Below, piece after piece: positions 26,915-33,637 of a stretch of 64,000 nt of DNA. Location of the stretch: positions 1 to 64,000 of the forward strand of contig NZ_PVZV01000006.1 of the NCBI RefSeq assembly GCF_002995495.1, in the 5' to 3' direction. A model generated the notes under the pieces. That model did not search any database. It was not told the DNA's origin and saw only the letters and a program-made list of their open reading frames with translations. The stretch's first letter is position 1; every line of letters starts with the position of its first letter. A program made the position numbers and the translations under genes. The DNA comes from Actinocorallia populi. GTDB taxonomy: Bacteria; Actinomycetota; Actinomycetes; Streptosporangiales; Streptosporangiaceae.

Positions 26915-27633
26915 CGGGTGAACCCGGCCCCGGTCAGCTCGGCGGCCAGCCGCTCGTCGGAGACCACGTGGCAGTCGAACTCCGCGGTCTCCGACAGCAG
27001 CAGCTCCTCGCCCTCCCAGGTGCGGTAGGTCATGATCCAGCGGATGAGGTCCTCGCCGGCCACCTCGGCGCGCGAGACGGTGTCGTAGCGGCGGCGCCCC
27101 AGGGTGCGGCCGGGGACCTCCGAGGCGGGCACGGCCACGGCGGTCTGCGGGTACTGCGTCTCCAGGAGCAGCAGCCCTCCGGGGCGCAGGGCCTCGCCCC
27201 ACTTGCGCCACAGCTTCGCCCTCTCCCGAGGGCCGAAGTGCATGACGAGGTTGAACAGGACCACCGCGTCGCACGGGGTGTCCAGCTCGGCCTCCAGCGC
27301 GCCTTCGGGCAGCACGGTGACGCGCGCGGCGTCCCCGGGCAGCGCGGCCAGGCGGGTGGCGAGGGCGGCGCGCATGATCCGGGCCGGTTCGACGGCGAAG
27401 ACCTCCGCCTCGGAGCCGAGCAGCCGGGCGATCACCTCGGTGAACTGGCCGGTGCCCGGACCGAGTTCCGCGACTGCGCGGGCACCCGGCAGGACCGCGC
27501 GCAGCGCCCCCGCCAGGGTGTCGCGGACCACCGACGGGAAGATCAGGTCGTAGTAGGGGGCGTTGACCACGTACCCCGGGTCCTCCTGGGCGCGGGAGGC
27601 CTCGAAGGCGGGGGCGGTCGTGGTGTCGGTCAT
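26869..27633 (-). CDS. class I SAM-dependent methyltransferase
   Basis: A 254-residue methyltransferase with motif I VAELGPGTGQF at about residue 54, motif II region DAVVLFNLVMHFG and a GGLLLLETQYP strand, followed by a C-terminal substrate cap. It is the distal gene of the leftward metallophore operon, 15 bases after the reductase. It overlaps the thioesterase gene tail-to-tail. Its target (N, O or C) cannot be told from sequence; small-molecule methylation of the product is the likely job. Confidence 0.82.
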   Translation of the reverse strand: MTDTTTAPAFEASRAQEDPGYVVNAPYYDLIFPSVVRDTLAGALRAVLPGARAVAELGPGTGQFTEVIARLLGSEAEVFAVEPARIMRAALATRLAALPGDAARVTVLPEGALEAELDTPCDAVVLFNLVMHFGPRERAKLWRKWGEALRPGGLLLLETQYPQTAVAVPASEVPGRTLGRRRYDTVSRAEVAGEDLIRWIMTYRTWEGEELLLSETAEFDCHVVSDERLAAELTGAGFTRQEDPAEGVQAWRRS

Positions 27634-27648
27634 GGGTCGGCCTTCCGT

Positions 27649-28692
27649 TCAGAGCAGTTCGACATCGGTCACGAGGGGGTCGCCGGACAGGCGGTCGAGC
27701 ACGGCCGCCGGGTCCAGGACGTCGGCGGCCAGATGGGCGCCGGGTTTGACGCGGCCGTGCAGGATCTCCTCGGCGGCGATCGCGGCGACGACCCCGCTCA
27801 GCGCGTAGGAGTCGGGGGTGCGCAGGGTCAGGCGCCGGGGTCCGGGTGACGCCGGGGCGCGGGGCACGGCCTGGAACAGCAGCGTGTAGTACGGGCCGGT
27901 GGCCGCCAGGTCGTCCTCAGCGGCCGCGACCACGGCGGGCACGTGCCGTTCCAGCGGCCCGCCGTCGGCCCAGGCCTCGGCGAGGGCCCGGGGGATGCTC
28001 TCGGTGACGTAGACGGTGTAGTTGCGCAGCTCGCCGACCTGCAGCTCGGTGGCCAGCGCGTCCATCTCGGCCGACAGGAACGGCCAGGCGTGCACCTTCC
28101 CCCGGAAGCCGGGGAGGGCGACCTTCTGCAGCGGGGCCAGCGGCATGGTCTCCTTCCCGCGCCGCCCGACGAGCGGGGTCCCGAAGCCCGGCCCCCGGGT
28201 GAGCAGGGCGTCGACCGCCGACAACTCCCCGATCCTGGCGGCACCGCCGACATAGCAGTCCAGCCGCGTCAGCGGCCGGGTGGCCAGCAGCCTGGGCAGC
28301 AGCCCCGACAGGCCGGGCATCAGCCCTGCGGAGAAGACCGAGACCGACTCGCCGAGATCGACCACGGGTTCCCCGCGCAATGCTTCGAGCGCCGCGAAGT
28401 CGCCCGCGGCATCGACGTAGTGTGCTCCGGCCGCCGCCGCGGCGCGGGCCACCAGATCGAGCACCTGATAGGAGGGCCCCGCGCAGTTGACGACGACCTC
28501 GCACCCGTCACAGAACGCCGCGAGGCTCTCGGGGTCGTGCAGGTCGACCCGCACGGGGCGGGCCGTCTCCGTTGGGCAGACCGCCGCGGCACGCTCCAGG
28601 TCCCGTCCCCCGACGCGCAGCTCGTACCGGCCGGCGAGCCTGTCCACGACGACCCGTCCCACGGTCCCCGCGCCGCCGAGCACCCCGATCAC
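27649..28692 (-). CDS. saccharopine-dehydrogenase-like NAD(P) reductase
   Basis: A 347-residue oxidoreductase with an N-terminal Rossmann motif GVLGGAGTVGRVVVDRL and the saccharopine-dehydrogenase family run VVNCAGPSYQVLDLVARAA...HYVDAAGD. GTG 28692 overlaps the NRPS stop (GTGA), setting the start; longer readings are NRPS shadows. In yersiniabactin and pyochelin clusters the equivalent slot is held by a thiazoline reductase (YbtU/PchG) of a different family. Here it may reduce a thiazoline to a thiazolidine or an imine in trans. The opine-metallophore dehydrogenases are another precedent for reductive C-N chemistry. Both assignments are inference. Confidence 0.78.
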   Translation of the reverse strand: MIGVLGGAGTVGRVVVDRLAGRYELRVGGRDLERAAAVCPTETARPVRVDLHDPESLAAFCDGCEVVVNCAGPSYQVLDLVARAAAAAGAHYVDAAGDFAALEALRGEPVVDLGESVSVFSAGLMPGLSGLLPRLLATRPLTRLDCYVGGAARIGELSAVDALLTRGPGFGTPLVGRRGKETMPLAPLQKVALPGFRGKVHAWPFLSAEMDALATELQVGELRNYTVYVTESIPRALAEAWADGGPLERHVPAVVAAAEDDLAATGPYYTLLFQAVPRAPASPGPRRLTLRTPDSYALSGVVAAIAAEEILHGRVKPGAHLAADVLDPAAVLDRLSGDPLVTDVELL

Positions 28693-30641
28693 AGGGCGGG
28701 GGCTTCCGCGCGGGCGCGGACGGCGGCGGCCAGTCCTGCGACGGTCGGCGCGTCCAGGAACTCCCGGACGGTGGGCACGGCTCCGGTGTGCCTGGCCAGG
28801 CGGGCGAGGGCGCGGACCGCCAGGAGGGAGTCCCCGCCAAGGGTGAAGAACCCGGCGGCGCGGTCCAGGACGGGCACGCCCAGCAGCTCCTCCCACAGGT
28901 CGCAGATCTGCTGCTCGAGCTCGTCGGCGGGCGGGCCGGAGGCCGGGGCGTCGGCGCTTTCGGGCAGGCGGGCGAGGGTGAGCGCGGTGCTCTCCGGGGC
29001 GTCCGAGGTCATGGGGAGTTCGGGGACCAGGTCCCAGCCGGGCCCGTCGGCCAGGGACTCGACCAGGGCGACCAGATCGGCGAAGGCGGCGTCCACCTGG
29101 TCGCTCTCGAAGAGCTCCTCCACCAGGGAGAAGACGACGGCCATGCGGTCGCGCAGCTCGTAGAACCGCACCTCCAAGGCCACCTGCGGGGTGCGGAGCT
29201 GGTGGTGGAAGTCGGCGAAGTCGACGTCGCCCAGCGGACCCGCCGACTCGGTGTGCGCCGCGCCGACAGCGGCGTCCATGCCCAGGGTGCTCTGGAAGAC
29301 GACGGGCCCGACGGGGCGGGTGGTGCCGCGGTCGCGGGCCAGCTCCCGGGAGACCTCCACGCCCGAGACGAGGTTGTGGGAGGCGCTGTCGGTGAGGTCG
29401 CGGTGCACGCCTCGGGCCAGCTCGGCGAACGTACGCCCCTCGGGGAGGTCGACGGGCAGCAGCATCGTCGAGGCGAACGCGCCGATGACCCGGTGGATGT
29501 CGGGATGCAGCGGCAGGCGGTTGAGCTGGAGGGAGTTCAGCAGCATCCGGCGGTGGCCCGCCCAGCGGGCCAGGGCGACGCCGAAGGCGGTGAGCATGGC
29601 CGCGGAAGGAGTGACGTCGTGGGCGGCGCACCGGCCGCGCAGCGCCTCCCACCGTTCGGGGGACAGGTGGGTCTCGCGGGTGCCCATCAGCGTCGGGCGC
29701 ACGTCCCGGGGATCGGCGCGCAGCGGCAGGGCGGGGGGAGTGGGGGCGTTCCGGAGGCGGTCGCGCCACCAGTCGCGGTCGGCGGTCCACGGTTCGGTGT
29801 CCCGCAACCGGCCCAGGGCGGTCACGTAGTCCCCGAAGTCGATCTCAAGCGGGGCCAGGACGGCGTTCCAGTCGGCGGCCAGGGCGAGCAGCTCGCGGTT
29901 GAGCAGGGTGGCCGACCATCCGTCCAGGGTGAGCAGGTTCATCGCGGTGTGCAGCCGGGCGCGTCCCCCGGGCAGGAGGCTCAGCCGCACGTCCAGGCCA
30001 GGTCCGGACATCGGGTTCGGGCCGGTCGTGCTCATCTCATGCCGGACGCCCGCCAGGACGTCTTCGATCTCCTGCTCCTCGGCCTTGCGCAGGTCGTGGA
30101 TCTGCGGCTCGGGAATCGCGCCCGGGGCGTCGGGGGGCAGCACGTGCTGGGCTCCCTCGGGGGTGACCCGGGCGCGCAGTGCGGGCTGGTGCAGGGCCAG
30201 CCGCTGGAGGGCGTCGGCCAGCGCCTCGGGAGCCTCCTCGCCGTCGACGCCGGTGAGCCCGACGTCGCCGTAGAAGTGCGCGGAGTCGTAGGACAGCTCC
30301 CAGCCGTCGTGCTGCCCGACGAAGTAGCCCTGCTGGAGGGACATGAGCGGGAACGGCGCGAGCGGGTCCGGGCGGCGTTCGACCTCCACCGGCAGCGCCC
30401 GCGCCGCGCCGCCGGACTCCGCGCGCCAGGCGACCAGGTCGGCCAGCCCGTCCAGGGTGATCTCGACCGTCACGTCCGAGAGGGCCAGCTCCACCGCCAG
30501 CCGCTTGCGGACCAGGGCCGACATCCGCACCGCCAGCACCGAGTCGCCGCCCAGGCGCAGGAAGCTGGTGTCGCGGGGGATGGTCGCGGGATCGAGGTCG
30601 AGGAGCTCGCCCCAGATCTCGCTCAGCTCGGTCTGTGTCAT
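28689..30641 (-). CDS. NRPS: carrier-Cy(degenerate)-carrier
   Basis: A 650-residue protein with no adenylation domain. Carrier 1 has LGGDSVLAV (Ser about 33), then a heterocyclization/condensation domain about 75-510, then carrier 2 with LGGDSLLAV (about 603). The Cy motif DxxxxD reads NLLTLD; the usual FTS of PVVFTS is PVVFQS; and the conserved LDH after PQ is PQVALEV. All three catalytic signatures kept by the other two Cy domains of the cluster are therefore altered. It may only condense, or serve as a scaffold. Its carriers must be charged in trans, presumably by the A domain at 9.4-10.9 kb, and could supply the carrier missing from the PKS. Clean start at ATG 30641. Confidence 0.88.
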   Translation of the reverse strand: MTQTELSEIWGELLDLDPATIPRDTSFLRLGGDSVLAVRMSALVRKRLAVELALSDVTVEITLDGLADLVAWRAESGGAARALPVEVERRPDPLAPFPLMSLQQGYFVGQHDGWELSYDSAHFYGDVGLTGVDGEEAPEALADALQRLALHQPALRARVTPEGAQHVLPPDAPGAIPEPQIHDLRKAEEQEIEDVLAGVRHEMSTTGPNPMSGPGLDVRLSLLPGGRARLHTAMNLLTLDGWSATLLNRELLALAADWNAVLAPLEIDFGDYVTALGRLRDTEPWTADRDWWRDRLRNAPTPPALPLRADPRDVRPTLMGTRETHLSPERWEALRGRCAAHDVTPSAAMLTAFGVALARWAGHRRMLLNSLQLNRLPLHPDIHRVIGAFASTMLLPVDLPEGRTFAELARGVHRDLTDSASHNLVSGVEVSRELARDRGTTRPVGPVVFQSTLGMDAAVGAAHTESAGPLGDVDFADFHHQLRTPQVALEVRFYELRDRMAVVFSLVEELFESDQVDAAFADLVALVESLADGPGWDLVPELPMTSDAPESTALTLARLPESADAPASGPPADELEQQICDLWEELLGVPVLDRAAGFFTLGGDSLLAVRALARLARHTGAVPTVREFLDAPTVAGLAAAVRARAEAPAL

Positions 30642-30657
30642 CAGATACTCCGTTTCG

Positions 30658-31758
30658 TCAGCGGTGTGCCAGGAGCAGGAACTGGGAGAAGGCCGCCAGC
30701 GGGTGGCCGGGGTGCGGCAGGTCCAGCGCGGGCCGCAACCCCGCCGCCGTGAGGGCGGCGAGCCATTCCTCCCGGGTGAGGTAGGTGCGGTGGGTCCCCG
30801 CCCGCTGGTCGCGGCGCTCCGTCCGCCCCGACAGCAGGAACGGCATGGAGGCCAGCGACTGGTGGTGCTCGTGCCCGGTTTCGACGAGCAGCAGCGCGCC
30901 TCCGGGGGCGAGGAGGTCCCTGATCCGGCCCAGGAGGTCTCCCACGTGGGAGGCGTTGTGCGCGGCGTTCACCGCGACCACCAGGTCGAACGGGTCCGCG
31001 CCGCACCGCGCGGCGAGGTCGGCGTCGAGGTCCACGACCTCGTAGCGCAGGAACGGGTGCGGGAAGCGGGTGCGCGCGTGCTCCAGGAAGAACGGCGACA
31101 GGTCGGTGAACAGGTACTCCGAGGTGTGGCCGTCCAGGACCGGCAGGAGGTCGGCGGTCAGGGAACCCGTTCCCGCGCCGAGTTCCAGGATCCGGGTGCG
31201 GCCGAGGTCGCGGACGGTGCGCGCGGCGGCGGCGTTGAGGTAGAGGTTGATGAGGTTGTCCCGGTAGGCCGCCTCGGCCACGCCCAGATCCCCATCGGGG
31301 AAGAGCAGCGCCTGCGCGCTCACCTCGTCGCGCAGCAGCCCGGACAAGTGCCGCAGCGAGTCCAGCAGGTAGCGGGTGAGTTCCGGCGGATATCCCAAGG
31401 TGCGGCGCGCTTCGTCAATGGCTTTCCGCGCTTCCACCAGTTCCGCCCTGCGGTGGCGGCGCGGTGCGAGCCCCTCGCCGGCGAGTGCGGCGAGCCAGTG
31501 GCCGGGAATCCACGCGTGCCGGGGCGCCGTCTGGAGGATCCGGGCGGCTTCCGCGGCGTCGCAGGATCTTGGGAGCCGTTCGCCCAGGTGGGCGGCGATG
31601 CCCGTCAGCACCGCCAGGTCGAGCCGTCTGACCTGCTCGGGGATCCGGTCGAGCGGAACGCCGCCGAGGGCGGCGAGTCCGGCGCCGTGCGCGGCGCGGG
31701 CCGTCGCGTGCCCGGTTTCGGCGTGCGGCGCGGTCACCGTCCGGGCCCGCTCGTCCAC
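30658..31758 (-). CDS. C-methyltransferase-like protein
   Basis: A 366-residue protein resembling the second domain of the tandem methyltransferase at 22.7-25.1 kb. It has a helical N-terminal part (RRTLGYPPELTRYLLDSLRHL), then ALLFPDGDLGVAEAAYRDN, motif I ILELGAGTGSLT and VAVNAAHNASHV. These match trans versions of NRPS/PKS-embedded methyltransferases. GTG 31758 is the first gene start of the leftward operon, 100 bases from the Zur box at 31858. It probably methylates a carrier-bound ketide or thiazoline carbon. Confidence 0.82.
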   Translation of the reverse strand: MDERARTVTAPHAETGHATARAAHGAGLAALGGVPLDRIPEQVRRLDLAVLTGIAAHLGERLPRSCDAAEAARILQTAPRHAWIPGHWLAALAGEGLAPRRHRRAELVEARKAIDEARRTLGYPPELTRYLLDSLRHLSGLLRDEVSAQALLFPDGDLGVAEAAYRDNLINLYLNAAAARTVRDLGRTRILELGAGTGSLTADLLPVLDGHTSEYLFTDLSPFFLEHARTRFPHPFLRYEVVDLDADLAARCGADPFDLVVAVNAAHNASHVGDLLGRIRDLLAPGGALLLVETGHEHHQSLASMPFLLSGRTERRDQRAGTHRTYLTREEWLAALTAAGLRPALDLPHPGHPLAAFSQFLLLAHR

Positions 31759-31857
31759 GGGCGCGGTGCCGAAGCGGTCCGGCGCCGGTGGACGCCGTGC
31801 TCCGTCGGTCCTCCGCGGGGGGCGGTTGCGTATACCAAGATCTCCGACATGCGTTAA

Positions 31858-31872
31858 TGATAATCATTTTCG
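31858..31872 (-). promoter_or_regulatory. Zur box for the leftward metallophore operon
   Basis: TGATAATCATTTTCG differs from the site at 6411 at only two positions. It sits in the divergent intergenic region, 100 bases upstream of the leftward methyltransferase gene. Confidence 0.78.
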
Positions 31873-32021
31873 ATTTACTGGGGAAGCTCTGGGTTTGCGG
31901 GGGAGTGCGGGGATCGCTGGGAATCACGCACTTCGTGTCGCGCGGGCACGAGAGGGCGCCCCGTACTTCGGGGGTTCGCGGTTCCGTCTGGTGACGTCCG
32001 GGCTCGATCATGCCATAGTAG

Positions 32022-32036
32022 TGATAACGGTTTTCA
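32022..32036 (+). promoter_or_regulatory. Zur box for the small gene at 32115
   Basis: TGATAACGGTTTTCA matches the site at 6411 at 13 of 15 positions and lies 79 bases before the 128-residue gene. This divergent region (31759-32114) thus carries two separate Zur sites, one per direction. Confidence 0.78.
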
Positions 32037-32114
32037 TTTCACTTCGGCGATGGGGACCGTCCGAACGGGCCCTGCCCCAGACCCTGAGATCCGCGCACCG
32101 ACCGGGAGGAACCC

Positions 32115-32501
32115 ATGTCCTTGACCGTGCCCACCGACCTTCTCGCCGCCGCGGAACGCGGCGAGGTGGACGACGCCGCCTTCCTCGACTGCATCGCCGC
32201 CTCGCTTCCCTACGCCTGGGAGACGGTCACCGCTCTCGCCGGCCGCCTCGCCGAGAGCGGGGCCGACCTGGCCGACAACCGGGTGCCGCCGCCGGACGAG
32301 TCCTCGCGCGGCCAGCTGCTGCGCCTGGTGGCCAGCGACGCCATGCGCGCCGCCGTCGAACGGCACTTCGGCGTCCGCCTCGCCTTCCAGAACTGCCACC
32401 GCGTCGCCCTGTTCCGTCCCGAGGCGACCGAATCCCACCGGCGGTTCGTCAGCCCCCGCGCCCAGCTGCTGAACCAGAGCCCCGAGTTCGTCGACTGCTG
32501 A
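32115..32501 (+). CDS. small conserved-looking protein under its own Zur box, unknown function
   Basis: A 128-residue soluble protein with a strong ribosome-binding site (GGGAGGAACCC) and no signal peptide or membrane segment. It is mostly helical with a Cys-His pair (QNCHRVALF), and the end FVSPRAQLLNQSPEFVDC finishes in Cys. I do not recognise the family. A private Zur box and position beside the metallophore genes imply a role in zinc starvation, for example a metallophore accessory or metallochaperone. A hairpin follows the stop. Confidence 0.82.
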   Translation: MSLTVPTDLLAAAERGEVDDAAFLDCIAASLPYAWETVTALAGRLAESGADLADNRVPPPDESSRGQLLRLVASDAMRAAVERHFGVRLAFQNCHRVALFRPEATESHRRFVSPRAQLLNQSPEFVDC

Positions 32502-32510
32502 TCCCGCCTT

Positions 32511-32529
32511 CGTCCGGAACCTCCGGACG
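32511..32529 (+). terminator. hairpin after the small Zur-boxed gene
   Basis: CGTCCGGA and TCCGGACG pair perfectly (8 bp) around ACC, nine bases after the stop. No T-run. Confidence 0.7.
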
Positions 32530-33277
32530 ACACCGGCCTCACCCGGCCACCACGCTCTGCGGACCGTGAGCCGTCAGCGGTACCCGCAGAGCGGCCGCCT
32601 GCGGAAGGCGTACGGGCGACGGGACGGGTGAGGCCCGCGGGCGGCGGGACCGCGGGGCCGAGGGAAGGGGCCACCGGCCCCGCGGTCCCGTCCCGGCGGC
32701 CGCCATGCGCCGACGTCGAGTGCACTCCGTCCGGCCCGTGCCTTCGGCACCGTCCTCATCTGGCCACACAGCCGCCGTATTCCGGCCCGTGGGCCCGCAG
32801 GGCCTCATGAACAACTGCCGCTTCGGTGCCGCCACCCGGATCTTCACGTGTGGAACAGGCCGTCCAAGGCGTTCTGCGAGGCGTCCTTCGGCTGAGACTT
32901 CTGTGTGTTGAGCCGCGACGGGCACGTCCCGCCGGGTGCCGAGCTTCACGGTGAACGACCGCGGTGCGTGCAGCCCGAGCCGCATCCGCGAGGTGCCCGC
33001 CTGGCCCTGCTCCGCCCGCCCCGCCGAGGGCGAGACCACGCATGCCCGCTCACCGCGGGAGCCCGTCCGCATGCGCACGAACCCGTAGGGACCAGTCGTT
33101 CTCCTCGGCATGGATGAGCAACTACAAGTGTAATAATATTGCCGCGCGGCGGAGGGGCCGGTGCGGGATCCGGGCGTCTGGCGGAGGCGGCGAAGGGCGG
33201 TTTGGCTTATTGGGGTGTCATGGGGGGCGCTCTGACCGGATGATGACTGAGGGGGAGAAGTCCTGAGGAGATCGCAG
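32530..33277. other. 748-bp region without a convincing gene; contains one large hairpin
   Basis: No reading frame here has a ribosome-binding site, a recognisable domain or clean third-position codon use. The one clear structure is a perfect 15-bp inverted repeat (32645-32659 with 32676-32690, 16-base loop). A less GC-rich stretch lies at 33110-33150. It may be a decayed gene at the edge of the zinc island. Confidence 0.6.
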
Positions 33278-33583
33278 ATGGAAGACCCGGGGGCAGGCGA
33301 GCAGTCCATGCTCTGGCTCGCGACCCAGGTGACCGAGGTCGAAGCACTGTTCGCCCTCGCGCTCACCGCACCCACCCTTCTCACCGAACGCCGTGCGCTC
33401 GGTGAGCTGTCCGAGGCGGCCGAAAGGCTCGCCTTCTACGCGCGCCACACCGCAGGGGGAATGCCGTTGCGCCGCACCCCGGGCATCCGCGTCGCGCCCG
33501 GCAGCGCCCGCGCCAGGCGCAGGGCCGCGATCGCCCGGCGGGGTGCCGACCTGATCGTCATGTGGGCGACCCGCCGCCCCTGA
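33278..33583 (+). CDS. small hypothetical protein
   Basis: A 101-residue frame with an excellent ribosome-binding site (GAGGAG seven bases before ATG). The N-terminal half is a helical amphipathic stretch (LATQVTEVEALFALALTAP then ERRALGELSEAAERLAFYARH); the C-terminal half is very Arg-rich. No family recognised. It converges on the P-type ATPase gene, with a perfect terminator stem between them. Confidence 0.6.
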   Translation: MEDPGAGEQSMLWLATQVTEVEALFALALTAPTLLTERRALGELSEAAERLAFYARHTAGGMPLRRTPGIRVAPGSARARRRAAIARRGADLIVMWATRRP

Positions 33584-33588
33584 CCTCC

Positions 33589-33628
33589 GCCCGGCCGTCC
33601 GCCCCGCTCCGGCGGCGGACGGCCGGGC
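33589..33628. terminator. bidirectional hairpin terminator
   Basis: A perfect 15-bp inverted repeat (33589-33603 with 33614-33628), 10-base loop, between two convergent genes. Confidence 0.85.
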
Positions 33629-33637
33629 CCGGCGGGC

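Noticed and set aside
7815-31758. An iron siderophore cluster as the default reading
   Set aside because: The operators match Zur sites shared with C-minus ribosomal genes and no iron-type box is seen; iron binding by the product is still possible.
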